This document shows, in pieces, positions 11,197 through 23,035 of a stretch of DNA of 64,000 nt; the first letter of the stretch is position 1; every line of letters begins with the position of its first letter. The position numbers and the translations under genes are program-made. The notes beneath the pieces were generated by a model. That model saw nothing but the letters and a program-made list of their open reading frames with translations. It was not told where the DNA came from and did no database searches. This stretch comes from Sordariomycetes sp. S80-01Y (lineage: Eukaryota > Ascomycota > Sordariomycetes), in contig JAXQJY010000033.1 in NCBI GenBank assembly GCA_037042185.1, positions 3,410,001 to 3,474,000 of the forward strand, in the 5' to 3' direction.

Positions 11197-14100
11197 CTGA
11201 GTAGAATATAAACTAGGATTGCACGGGTTGCCGTCCGTATTCCATGCAACCATCTACCTCGGTTCACTCTCCACGTGACGCGCGCCAAATTAGAACTTAG
11301 CCCCTCGCTTCTGGTTCGGACCCATGTGGGCGCTCGCAAGTCCTCATTGTGATAATCGTGAGCTAGGACGGAAATGTGCCATTGGTTCGGCCGCCCCGAC
11401 GTGCCAGTGTCTTGCGTGATATGCATGATTGACGCGAGAAAACGCGCTACGGCGACGCGAATCGTTGCGCCATCAGGACGCGTCGAGCATTGAGTTTGGG
11501 CTAGTCAATATGTTGGGCTGCTTTATGCGAGAACAACCGCAATGAGGCGGCCGTGATGGACAACAGAGTCATGCATTGACCATTTCGGGCGATGCATGCT
11601 TTGGACGAAGTTGGTTCTCTGGAAGCACATGGCTCAGGACATGGAGAGACCGTGGTTGTCTCGCTATGACTTAGACGTCATCTCGCCAAGGCTCCTGACT
11701 CCACCTCATCAACATTATGATTACGAACAGCATCACTTCACTCACTTATTCTCACTCGGAGTGTCAGTCTTTTGATCTCACTTGCAGCCCTCGCATTCGC
11801 GAGTCGCCCTGCAGACCCGCTTCCGAAGCCCAAGACTAATTCCATCCTCGTCTACGGGTGTGTCAGATCAATGTCTCTTTTCCCTTGCTCTGCTTCAAGA
11901 ACAAAGTGTAATTCGAGCGTGCAAGGAGCCTTGTCGAACTGCCAGTCCAAGTCATGTTTGGCTTGTGGATTGCTATCTCACCCCGGTCCTCGAGATACGA
12001 AGTAGACGCAGTAGTGCGTACGCGGTTCATCAGCTTCATCCGCCGGGTCCACCCTGACTTCTTCTTGCGGGGCGCCGGGGCCCAACATCCGTGGTCCTAA
12101 AAGGTCACGACAACAGTAGCGACATACAGGTTGCTAGCAGCGAGGGACGGGTACGGTCGAGAGGACCCAACAAAGCAGCAAGAAGCGGATGGCTACTGCT
12201 ATAGTCGGGACTGGCGATAGATACTCCTACGCTCCGTTGAATGAATGTTTATTATTAGTGCACTAATGTATATTGCTAAAACATTTGGTGTTGCTAGAAA
12301 CGAAATATTTTGCACCTGTGTGATGACTGAGGATTTTGGGTTGCTCAAAGTGTATGGGTTGAGCGACGGAAAAGGGGCTCGTCACCTTAGAAAACGAGAG
12401 CTCACGACACGAACCCACCCGAAGCTCACTCTGGACAGTTGAATAAAGAGACACCGGAGAAACCCTTAGAAAAATTACAAACGATATTTCCACGACAATC
12501 CAGCGACGAGTTGCCCGATTATTGGTATCAAGTCCTCATGGCATAGGGTAGCTCAAAGACCAGATGCGGAGCCCACGGCGTAGCGGAAGCAACTCAAGCT
12601 GACTGACAACGCAGTCCCGCAGCTTCCCTGCCTTTCTTGCATGTTCAGCTGTGCGCTAGACACGAATCGGTAGCTAACAGACCTCATCAAACTCTATTCG
12701 TCCAGAGGGGGCTGCCCGACATCGGGCTAAGATCTCAGCGCAGCTGTCGGTCTGAGGTGAAAACTGGGTTGGGAGATGAAATTTATGCTTGAGCTTTGCT
12801 TCTTCTGGAAGCCACCTTCAATGCAAGCAGAGACAACCACACAGCAACGACAAGTAAGCACGTCTAGCTCTCGAAAGACGCTCGTCATGGCTACGAGAAT
12901 TGGAGATCCGCATCCACTCTGGGCGTTACTTTATGGTGCCCTGCCCTCCAACCGGCGTTGGCCGAACACGAGTAGTCTCCCCACAACCACCAAAATCCGG
13001 TTTCAGGATGAATAGTGTCCCTCTCACTCGGGACAATGTCTCCAGACGATGTCGTCTAAGGGTGTCATGCATAAATGCAGTTCGCAATCCTCGTCCAATG
13101 AGGCCGTTTTTCTCCCTCGAGCACAGTCCTGAGCACCGAAGCGGTCCAGTCCACCGCAATCTCATCCGCGCTGATGCACGCGCACGATGATGGAACACAG
13201 GCATCAAACAACATGGCCACTCGAGCACCCGAGTGGTGCCCACCAGGACTAAAGCTCATGGCGGGGTGGGGAAGTCGGCTTTTCGGCGGAGAGATGGAGA
13301 TCTTGGGAGATCCAAGAAGTCCAAGCCTTTCGAAACTTGAAATCGAACCCTTGCAAGGTTCGGAGACACCCATGACGATAATGGCATAGGCGAAAGTAGT
13401 TATATTCTGAGTATTGCTTCATTGCATGCCAATATGCATCATGAGGATGCGGCAAGTCACATCCCAATGTAGGGGTTCTCGTGTTAAAATTTGCAAGTTG
13501 CAAACGACCTCCGAGGCTCTCCCTGTATAAATAAGTACGCTGATGTCAGTGTAACGTGGTGAACAGTCGAAGGGCGCCTGTGGCGGGCTGGAGGACTCCC
13601 TCCCTGCTAGGAAGGGCATGAGCAGCGAGCATCAACACAGCTGAGGCTCTTCAGCCCACCGTACGTGGTGCCAATTGGCCGATGTGACACTCAGGAAGTG
13701 AAGTGTCTGGTGTCGAGCCATGTCCGGAGACAAGCGCGGGGCCGCCGCCAGATGACACGACATGTCCTGCCGGTGCAGATGGTTGGATGTCCTGACATCT
13801 GTGAGGTTGCACGGTCGTACAGGCGGTTGGTTTTGATGGGGAGGCGGGATGCTGAAAGGCGAAGTGCTGGAGGTTTCGGAGAGCGTTGATCCCGTCCTGT
13901 GATGCCGGTTCGTCACGGGTGGTCGTGTTGAGCCCGGCCACAACAAACATTTCCGTTGTGGCTATCACCAGCGACGACATGTGCTCTGATCAGATTAGTC
14001 GCCGAGTGTGCCATCCTGACCAGATGGTAGTAGTGTCGGACAGATCTTGCAAAGCAAAGCGGTTCCAATGCAAGATCCGACGCGTCTGGGCAGCACAAGC

Positions 14101-15469
14101 AAGCCCCTTCTGACAGTCGACCGACTCCAACGAACGGCTCCCGTTGGCGCTATCAGGGTCTCCATGGTGTCATTGTCCGACGCGGGAATCAATAAGCTGA
14201 CTGGCCGGCGAGTATTCCGGCACAGCGTGGCATAACATGCTATACGATGCGGGAGCGCAGCCTCCCTTTGCCTGACGTCGTGTATGATTGAGTCGGACAG
14301 CCGGCGGTGGACAACCCACGCAAGATCCTTGCCTTTGACGTCCAGACGATGGGACTGTGGTTGTGGGAGGCTGTCCGTAGCCAGATTCGACGCTCAGGTG
14401 TCACCAGCACTCTCAAGGCAAGCCGGCGGGTAAACAGGGCAAGGAAGGATGCCCCTGTCAATAGGTCAGCACTCGACCTGTCGTTCCAAGGCTAGGCGAA
14501 CTTTGTTGGCAGCAGCCACTGGTGCGGCGCTGCAGCGCTGCAGCAGGAGCAGTTGTTGGTCAGACAGTGATAGGCTGCCCCTGGAGCAAGTGCAGCGGCT
14601 TCTGACAACGGCTGACGACGGAGGGGAGCGATTCGCGCGCGGTAGGGCTCGCCATTGAGTGCATCTGCGGGGGATAATTTCGGCTGCAAGCCTGTGTCCG
14701 GCAGGGCAGATCGTGATGAAGAGATTGGGCCTGGCAGAGACTAAATCGGACATGAAATGCAGGCGAGATGAAGGACTGGAATTGTTCGATTGTTCCGCGC
14801 CCGTGTACGGAGCGTACGCTCAGCAGCACCCTCCGCGGTGCGGGAGGTCGTGCGGTAAAACCTGACGCGCTCCAGCGCACTGCCAGCGGCGCTAAGCTAC
14901 TTATCTTACAGCGCCCCCGCCCACTAAACGCGCCTGCCTTGGTCGCTGCGAGTCTGTCCCGGGCTCCATCCCTGCAGAGGCGATCCATCTCGCCCAAAAT
15001 CTCAGTTCGTAATCTCTCCCAAGACGCACGAGGCAACACGGCACGTTGGCCTCGATCTGATCTGGTTTCCGGGCTGAGCATTCTTTTCTTCCCAGTTTGC
15101 CAGTCCTTCTTTACCGACTTTGCCACTGGGATTGCCATTGAGGCTGTTGACGACCTCCTTCATCGACTTCAGGCCCAGACGACAGGCCCTTTACCTCTGC
15201 CACCCACCCTCGACCCGACTTCGAACTCACCGCGTCGACGTCCTCCCGCTACCAGCACGCCGTGATCCGTCCGCGTTCCCCTGCATCTGGCCTTCCAGTT
15301 GTAGTACTATATCTTGACGGAACACGCCCTCACCTTGAGCGGGCTGCGGAACGTCCTATAGTCTGCGGGTCGACAATGTATCCTCCGTCAGCCTCGAGCA
15401 CCACCGTCCAAATCTCCTAGCATGCTTGCTCGTGGGGTTTCTGCCACTTCGTAGAAACCCTCGGCAACC
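11197..15469. other. 4.3-kb interval without recognisable genes
   Basis: Only short, randomly placed frames are present; none shows a domain, a signal peptide or plausible splice partners. Around 12240-12350 the DNA is more A/T-rich and includes a perfect 14-bp palindrome (12254-12267). I find no tRNA, long repeat or recognisable transposon remnant. The last few hundred bases, with ACGCGCC-like motifs, are probably the promoter and leader of the Byr4-like gene. Confidence 0.5.
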
Positions 15470-18400
15470 ATGCAGACCGTTCCCAGTGTTCGTCCCCAAA
15501 CCCTTATCCCTACCTCGACACACCACTGACGTCTGTTTCAAGCTGGTCGGAACTGGTACTGCCATTGCTGCTGCGGCCTCAGGGCTCGCATTTGGCGAGG
15601 CTCTCGACTCCCAAGACTTCTTCATCAATCGACCGACCTCTTACTCCACCACCAGACCTGAATCGAGCGATACCAGAAGCTACCGCACTGGCTATTACAA
15701 TTCTTCAAGACCCGGCACGAGCTCTGCAGTTCCCTCAACTCGAGGCGACCTCCCGCAGCACCACGCAACCTCACATACCCCAGCGCCTGTGGTGTCGAGA
15801 CCTCCCCTCTCCCGCTACCAGCGACCAAAGACTTCGCAGCTGGGCTCAGCACGACTCCCTAGCAGACGGCAGTCCATAACGAGGCAAGGCGAGGCACAAG
15901 TTAGCACGATCCCGGAAACGCCCAGAACGTCCTTTTCATCCACAAACTCGTGGATCAGGAGGCTGTCAATCCGCCCCTCCTCGCAGCACGACAGCCCTCG
16001 GTCCAGCATCGGACCCGACTCTACGTCAATTGCCTTCTCCTACGGCTCAGGCGCACCCATTCTCACGCCCAGGCATCCAGCTGCTCCTCCGCCGACCCCG
16101 AACAAGCTGGTCAAGCGCACTCCTTCCACAACCGACGAACCTGCCGCTCGACCAAGAGCCAGGTCGCACCTGCCCACTCTACGCCGGCCAGCCACGAGTC
16201 ATCAGAGATCTGCTACGCTTCAATTGCAAACCAATTTGGACTTTGGCACGCCTGCTGCGTCTTCACACAATTCGGTCGAGCCGTCGCCTTCACAGGGTCT
16301 CCTGCCATCACCTTTCGAGAAGGCTGCAGCCCCTGCCGAACGGAGGAGCTGGGCTTCGTTCTTTCACTCGAGGGCTTCGACGACCGGTGGACGTAGCGTT
16401 GGTCACGGACGGGATAAGCGTATATCCATCCTCTCGCCGGACCACAGACAGAGGGCACAACTTATCAAACCTGACATGATTCCAGCTGCACCGCAGCAAG
16501 CTGCTGACTTTGTAGTCCCGGCTGATATCAAGGAAGACCAGGCCGAAGAGGCTCACCCATCCAGGGAAAACACACCGAAGCGGACTCGGAAATCCATCTC
16601 GATGACCTTCACCTCAGCTGGGGACTGGGTGTCCAGAACCTCGGGCAGCATCCGCAGACCAAAACGAGGGTCCACGCCAAAGAACGGCACGCCTCGTCAT
16701 GTGTCAGATCCAGGCTCGACCCCAGGAAGTGTCGCAGAGCGCCGAGCCAATGCCACGCCGCGGGTGGCCACAGCCCCCAATACCCATGCAGCATCGCAAG
16801 GATCCGCGCTTGGTTCGACAACCAATTCGCAATCGCAGACACAGTCACAGTCGCGAAGGAGAAATATTTCCTCACCATTGCCCCCGCTTTCTGGCGTTTC
16901 AAGTCATCATGCCGATTTTTCAAGGGCAGGGTCTCCAGGCGGGGCTGCAATTCAAAATTTGCGGCAGAATCAGCCCTCCGGCAGCTCTACCAGCTCCACC
17001 GCCATGTCACAGCTCCGAGCTCGACGCCATGAGCGAACTTCGACCATGGATGGCTCCGAAAGCGAGCAGCGTGACTTCACATCTGGGGATGACGAGGACA
17101 CCGACTTCAAGAGTGACACTATGTTTGACTCGCTCAGGACCGGTGCCTCTGGCCACGTCCGAACCGTCGAGACGCCTCTCGAGTCCATGTACGACGAATC
17201 ACCACCTAGCACAGCAGGAAACGGCAAGGCCAAGCGCTTGTCGATCCAGGAGATACTAGGCAGAGACTGGGAGGATGGCGGCAAGATCTTGGAAGAGGAC
17301 GAAAGTATGCAGACCCCGGTGCGCTCAAGTAGCAAACGTGAGCCCCGCTTCAGCACCGAGTCTGGGTTTGGCAGGGTCTCCGTCGACGAGGACTTTGACG
17401 AGGATTGGACAAAGGACGACGACGCACCCTACAATGCCCTATCGCCGCCGTCAAAGGGCAGCTCATTGAACTCTAGGGGCGTTCATCCCAACGTTCGTCA
17501 GGCGCTGGCAAGCGTTAGTGGGAATAGCTTGGCGGAAACGGACAGCCGCACTGAGCGACCATTAAGCAACCTCTTCGATTGGAGCGAACCCTCTTTGCCA
17601 GACAAGAACGAAGCGAATGGTCACTCATTGCGCCCCAAGACAGCGTATCAGGAAGCGGATGCTAGAGGCGGACGCTCTGCTACTCGCAAGGGGCCCACGC
17701 CGACTCACGTTCGCAGCCAGAGTGTGCCTGTCGTCAACGAAAACCAAGACGAGGCGAAGCCCGCGGGATCGAAGTACGGCACCTGGGGCCTAGGTACCAA
17801 GACGATCAGCGAGGATTGGGACGACGATTTTGAGTTCGGCGGTGGTGTCGAGGACGAGAAAAGCAGCGAAAGTATTTTCGCGGTACCCGAATCCATCCAG
17901 GCCGCCCAGCCCAGCGTCAAGGCGCATTCGGGACAGATCCGTGAGCTGTCGCTGCTCGTCAATGATCTGCAACGTCTGTGTCGACACGGAAAGGACTACG
18001 AGTTGCTCGACGGATCGCACCGCACTTTGTGGAAAGAGGCAGAAGGCATCATCGCCCTGGCATCGCCCGACGATGATGATCTCGAGGCCGATCATGAGAC
18101 GAGCTCTTCCATTGACCTGGATGCCTTCGAGGCCAACGACCGCCTGTTCGACGACGACTATGACTCGGTGGACAAGCTCGACGCTGCGTTGGACGGCCAC
18201 GAACCTGCCATGTCCCGTACTGCCGTCATCCGCGACCGTCCGTCCCCGCGCCGTCGCTCCGTCATGTCTCCCGACGACGACATCTTTGGCAACAACTGGC
18301 CACTCACCGAAGAGAACCTCCAGTCGCGCTCGAGTCGACCCCGAACGCCGGAGCCGAGGCTGAACAAGGCGTCTGATGTCAATGGCATGGTGCGCTCAGT

Positions 18401-18764
18401 TGTGGAGGTCATGCAGCAGCGCTCCATCACCGAGTCCCTGCTAGAAGGTGGCAACGCAAATAAGAGGATGCACTTTGACACCAACAGCTTGAAGATTCTG
18501 GTTAAGAGAGCGGGCGACCTGCGCGATATCCTCTCTGATGTCATCCGCCGCGCAGAGCAACTCACACAGAGTCCTGCTCGCACGCCGCGGCATGATCGCC
18601 AGCTCGAATCGAGCCCAGCATTCACCAAGGTCTTCGAAGATCCGGGCTCCAGCCCACCTCGCCGCATTACTCGAAGTCGCGGAAACACTACCAAGGTCGA
18701 CTCTCCTGAGAACTCACCCTCATCCGGCATTAACCGCCGGATGCAACTTATGACGGTCAAATGA
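15470..18764 (+). CDS. Byr4/Bfa1-like cytokinesis regulator (SIN GAP subunit)
   Basis: The main exon (about 15543-18764) is open for more than 1070 codons and encodes a Ser/Pro/Arg-rich, mostly disordered protein. It has DWEDGGKI near the middle, EDWDDDFEFGGG near residue 764 and a conserved C-terminal region: QIRELSLLVNDLQRLC (about 800) and FDTNSLKILVKRAGDLRDIL (about 984). These resemble fungal Byr4, the scaffold half of the Byr4-Cdc16 GAP that inhibits the Spg1 GTPase of the septation network at spindle poles. No ATG starts the long frame near its 5' end. I propose ATG 15470 with a 55-nt intron at 15488-15542 (branch CACTGAC, acceptor TTTCAAG), giving about 1079 residues. This start is uncertain. 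The family assignment rests on memory of C-terminal motifs, and the N-terminal WDDD element of other Byr4 proteins is not seen. Confidence 0.6.
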
Positions 18765-19446
18765 AAACCGCTCTCGACTGTACAACACGATTTGTGGAAT
18801 TTTTTGTTTGTTTGCATAGCGACGGCTCCTCTACGATTTGAAACTTTTACGAAATTCGGCCTTGCTCGCTTCATAGACGAGGACCGGCGGAAGGCTTAAC
18901 GACCGTTGCTGCGTCTATTACACACGCGCATGCAGCCAACTGGATACGCCATTGGCATTTTGATGGCAATCGCTATGTGCTTCGGAGGAAAACGAGGATT
19001 TGCAAAGGCGGTACAAAAGGCTCTTCTCCCTGGCTTGGCATGGGGGAAAAGGGAGGAGGATCAGGCGTATAGGCTGTTAGAGACTTGTTTTACACTCATG
19101 AATGCATGGATAGAGTTTATGACCCAACCCATTGCCACCTGATTCTGTAGTGTCCGTTGGGAATCGTGAAGTTGGATTAGGTGCCAAAGGACTTAGCGCA
19201 GCCTCAAAACGAAGGCCTGCATGGTCTCAGCGGGGGGCTCGTGGACGAAACCTTGTTTTCTGTACCAGAGCAGGGTGCATACCGTGGTCAAATGGTGCTG
19301 ATGCCTCTGGCGGGTCTGTTGTATCGGAGGGGAACACCGTGTAGTCTGATAATCACGTGCTCACGCACCATCGATGCGTCATCCTAGCGCGTCTCACTTT
19401 ACTCAACGCGTTCACACTCCCACCTCACACACCGCATCGCTCATCC
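18765..19446. other. Intergenic region, 3' flank and promoter
   Basis: A T-rich patch just after the Byr4-like stop is consistent with a 3' end. The remainder is the upstream region of the SNF2 gene. No supported gene. Confidence 0.5.
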
Positions 19447-22400
19447 ATGAGAGTCAGCGCCATGACTCCTCAGTCTGGGGCACCAGTCGTTGATCTCACA
19501 GACGACACTCAAGGCGTTCCTGACCCAGGAGATCTGCCCAATGGGATTAGCAAAAAGCGCAAACCAGACGAGGGCTTCTCCGACAAGATTCACCTGACTG
19601 ATGAGTCCGACACCGTACCAACGAAGCCGAAGAGACGGAGGGCGCAGAAGCGCAAGTCCAAAGACAAGCGCCGATCAGATGTGCATGGGGATGCGGACCT
19701 GCAAGCCCCCGAGGACGACGACTTGACGCTGGCAGGCGTCCCAGACTACGTTCAGAAACGGAGACAAGAGTTCGATGCAGACCGGAGGCGGTACCATGAT
19801 GCGGGACTGAAGCTTGCACCCGATTACACCGCTTTTAATTTGGAAGATACGAGGAGCCTGCGTGATGTTGCGGAGCGGCCCCAGTTCGACGAGAAGAGTG
19901 GCATCAAGCCGTCTAGGCCCTACGAAGATATCTACATGGCCCACTCCGACGGTGTCATTCCTGCCTCAATAGCTCGGTATCTGCGAGACTATCAAGTTGA
20001 AGGTGTGAAATTCCTACACCGAAAGTTTGTGTACCAAGAGGGCGCCATTTTGGGAGATGACATGGGCTTGGGAAAGACGGTCCAGGTAGCGGCGCTGCTA
20101 ACGGCTGCCTTTGGGAAGACTGGCGATGAGCGCGACGACAAACGCATGCGGCAGATGCGACGACATCCCGCCCGACCATGGTACCCGAGAATTCTCATCA
20201 TCTGCCCCGGATCTCTCATTATGAATTGGAAAAACGAGCTGAATCGATGGGGTTGGTGGCATATCGACATCTTCCACGGCTCGAACAAGGACGATGTACT
20301 GGGCACAGCCCGCGCCGGCCTTCTGGAGGTCATGATTACCACTTACGATACGTACAAGAACAGCCGAAGTGCCGTCAATCTCGTGGCCTGGGACGCCGTC
20401 ATCGCCGATGAATGCCATCGAATCAAGGACCAGGCTAGCCAGACTACTAGAGCCATGATGGAGGTCAACGCCTTGTGTCGCATCGGCCTGACGGGAACGG
20501 CCATACAGAATCGGTATGAAGAGCTGTGGACCTTGCTCGACTGGACCAACCCCGGACACTTCGACACCTTGGCGCAGTGGAAACATAGTATTTGCCTCCC
20601 CATGGCTATCGGACAATCTCACGATGCCACGATGGCGCAGCTTAGGCTAGCTCGCGACACCGCCAGGAAACTCGTGCAGAACCTCCTCCCACGGTACTTC
20701 CTGCGGCGTATGAAGTCGCTCATCGCCCACCAGCTTCCAAAGAAGACCGATCGTGTCGTCTTTTGCCCGCTCACTGATCTCCAACGTGAGGCGTACAAAA
20801 ATTTCACCGAATGCAGTGACATCAGGCAGATCCTGTCTGTCAGCGAGATATGTGACCACGGCAGAAAGCAAGGCTGGTGCTGTCAGACGACCTTGGCAAA
20901 TGGCACTCCATGGCAGCACGTCGTCTTTCCGTGTATGCAGACGCTGCAAAAGCTTGCGAACCATCTGACTCTGCTTGTCCCTCTGACTACTGATCTCGAG
21001 GGCAAGCAGCAGGCTGAGCTCGAGAAGCTACAAATCTGCATGCCCCAAGGCTGGCAAGAGCTTTATGCTAAGCGGGATCAGATCACAAATCTCGTGAACC
21101 CGGAATTTTGCGGCAAGTGGAAGATCTTGAAGAAGCTTCTCAAGTTCTGGCACGGCACCAACGACAAGGTCTTGGTCTTTTCACATAGCGTGCGGCTACT
21201 CAGAATCTTACAGCACCTCTTTAGCAACACGTCCTACAATGTCTGCTACTTGGATGGGAGTCTGAGCTACGAAGCGAGGCAGGATATGGTCGACACCTTC
21301 AACTCGGATCCCCAGCAGTTTGTCTTCCTCATCTCGACGAAAGCAGGTGGAGTTGGCCTGAACATTACATCCGCGAACAAAGTTGTGATTGTTGATCCTC
21401 ACTGGAACCCCGCTTACGACCTCCAAGCACAAGATAGGGCGTATCGTATCGGGCAGACACGAGATGTTGAGGTCTTCCGACTTGTGTCCACCGGCACTGT
21501 CGAGGAGATCGTTTACGCTCGCCAAATTTACAAGCAGCAGCAAGCCAACATCGGGTACACTGCCTCTTCGGAGCGACGGTATTTCAAGGGTGTGCAGCAG
21601 GACTCAGACAGGAAGGGCGAGATCTTCGGTCTCAAAAACATCTTCACCTACCATACCGAGAGCGGTCTCCTCAGAGACATTGTCAACAAGACGAATGTCG
21701 CCGAAGCAAGGGCGGGCGTCGGGATGATGGATGTGGACATGGAGGAGGCAGCACATGATCAGGAGGAGCTCGGACTTGTAAAGAAGGATGATGACAACGA
21801 CGACGGGGGGATGGGTCAGCTCGCCGAGCTCCTGAAGTCTCAGGATCAACAAAAGTTCATCGAGTCGAAGAAGTCCGACGCTCCGAAATCGGACGCCGTC
21901 AACGCCATCTTGGCATCAGCCGGTGTCGAGTACACGCACGAAAACTCCGAGGTCATCGGGTCGTCGAAAGTAGAGGAGCACCTTTCCCGACGAGCAGCAG
22001 CCATCGGCGAGGAGGACGACCAACCAGGACGACATGTCTTTGCTGACAGCCGAGACTCGGCCGGCGAGGTGGGCTTGCATAGCAAGTACAACCCGCCTGA
22101 GGACGTACGTCTGCGCCAGTTCTGCGAGATGGCGAGGGAGTTTGGCTTTGCGAGCGCAACAGACTTTGCGCTCGTGGTTGAGAGCTGGACGCAAGAGTCG
22201 AGGCGCAACTGCCTGGACGCCTTCTATAGACGGAGAGAAGCAAGACTTGCTGGCGAGGAAGTCAAGAAGGACGAGTCCGGATCTGAGTCCTCGGAGTCCG
22301 GCAGTCGAGGCGAGATGTCGCACGCTGCAGGGAGACCGACGGAGTACGCGCATAAGCAGAGCAAAGTTGAGGAGGACGAAGATGCGAAGCCAGTGAAACT

Positions 22401-22500
22401 GGAAGGCGAGGACACTGGCGCGATGCAGTCCAAGCTCGAGGGCAAGTCGAAGAGAGCCTCGATCTTCCTCTCAGACGATGACGATGACGACGAATTATGA
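19447..22500 (+). CDS. SNF2-family ATPase, ERCC6L2-like
   Basis: An intronless frame of 1017 residues. The helicase core shows motif I GDDMGLGKT (residues 203-211), DECH (321-324), LTGTAIQN and, in the C-terminal lobe, YLDGSLS, STKAGGVGLNIT and motif VI QDRAYRIGQ (662-670). The GDDMGLGKT variant, the Cys-containing insert (KQGWCCQT) between the lobes and the overall layout point to the ERCC6L2 (Rad26-like) branch, nuclear DNA translocases linked to double-strand break and transcription-associated repair. The N-terminus has Lys/Arg-rich nuclear-localisation-like stretches (KPKRRRAQKRKSK) and the tail ends in an acidic SDDDDDDEL run. Start 19447 is the first ATG in frame; a second ATG five codons later is possible. 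Confidence 0.85.
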   Translation: MRVSAMTPQSGAPVVDLTDDTQGVPDPGDLPNGISKKRKPDEGFSDKIHLTDESDTVPTKPKRRRAQKRKSKDKRRSDVHGDADLQAPEDDDLTLAGVPDYVQKRRQEFDADRRRYHDAGLKLAPDYTAFNLEDTRSLRDVAERPQFDEKSGIKPSRPYEDIYMAHSDGVIPASIARYLRDYQVEGVKFLHRKFVYQEGAILGDDMGLGKTVQVAALLTAAFGKTGDERDDKRMRQMRRHPARPWYPRILIICPGSLIMNWKNELNRWGWWHIDIFHGSNKDDVLGTARAGLLEVMITTYDTYKNSRSAVNLVAWDAVIADECHRIKDQASQTTRAMMEVNALCRIGLTGTAIQNRYEELWTLLDWTNPGHFDTLAQWKHSICLPMAIGQSHDATMAQLRLARDTARKLVQNLLPRYFLRRMKSLIAHQLPKKTDRVVFCPLTDLQREAYKNFTECSDIRQILSVSEICDHGRKQGWCCQTTLANGTPWQHVVFPCMQTLQKLANHLTLLVPLTTDLEGKQQAELEKLQICMPQGWQELYAKRDQITNLVNPEFCGKWKILKKLLKFWHGTNDKVLVFSHSVRLLRILQHLFSNTSYNVCYLDGSLSYEARQDMVDTFNSDPQQFVFLISTKAGGVGLNITSANKVVIVDPHWNPAYDLQAQDRAYRIGQTRDVEVFRLVSTGTVEEIVYARQIYKQQQANIGYTASSERRYFKGVQQDSDRKGEIFGLKNIFTYHTESGLLRDIVNKTNVAEARAGVGMMDVDMEEAAHDQEELGLVKKDDDNDDGGMGQLAELLKSQDQQKFIESKKSDAPKSDAVNAILASAGVEYTHENSEVIGSSKVEEHLSRRAAAIGEEDDQPGRHVFADSRDSAGEVGLHSKYNPPEDVRLRQFCEMAREFGFASATDFALVVESWTQESRRNCLDAFYRRREARLAGEEVKKDESGSESSESGSRGEMSHAAGRPTEYAHKQSKVEEDEDAKPVKLEGEDTGAMQSKLEGKSKRASIFLSDDDDDDEL

Positions 22501-23035
22501 TGTATGAGGGATAGGCGTCTGGAATTATGATACCCCGGTCGGAGTCGAACTACTACCAATCTTGAACTTTTTTATCTCATCCCCATTCCTCCTCGTCCGA
22601 AGAAACAATAATATGCGTGTTCCTAACTGCCACGGATTGCCAGACTTCGCTAGTTGGCTCTCCATGGGGCTATATGCATGTTATCTCACTGCAGCTGGGT
22701 TAATCTCGGCTCAGACCTAGCTGGGAGAGCGGAGTTATAAGAGGACGAGACGCAAACGAGACTCAGCTCCCACACGAAGATCTGCTCTTATCTATGGGCA
22801 TCTAAATGAGGGTTGGCACGGTCTCGACATGCTCCGGCCGCCCTGGGATGTCTTGCATTGAAAACATGGGAGTACTGCTGCGTCTAGTTAGGCCTATCTC
22901 TAAAGGCATGATTAAACATTACCTTGAAAACTGTGCAGTGTTGTAAGTGCCTTCCCAGTGTTCAAAGCGTAAGACTCACGACAAGGGACATGACGGAAAT
23001 GACAAATCTACAAGGGCTCGACTGGGTGACTCGTA
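22501..23035. other. Convergent intergenic region
   Basis: Lies between the stops of the SNF2 gene and the minus-strand membrane glycoprotein gene. No coding evidence. A tRNA B-box-like stretch near 22530 lacks the rest of a tRNA. Confidence 0.5.

Noticed and set aside
12254-12267. Perfect 14-bp palindrome ATTAGTGCACTAAT
   Set aside because: Isolated, not near a gene start, and palindromes of this size occur by chance in 64 kb.
13335-13360. Inverted repeat CGAACC...GGTTCG around TTGCAA
   Set aside because: Short stem with no associated transcript signal or partner copies in the window.
11197-15469. Transposon or retroelement remnant as explanation for the gene-free island
   Set aside because: No terminal repeats, transposase or reverse-transcriptase motifs, target-site duplications or strongly A/T-rich RIP pattern could be seen.
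22525-22560. tRNA B-box-like sequence on the minus strand (AGTTCGACTCC)
   Set aside because: No acceptor stem, A box or anticodon arm can be folded at the right distance, so it is not a tRNA gene.
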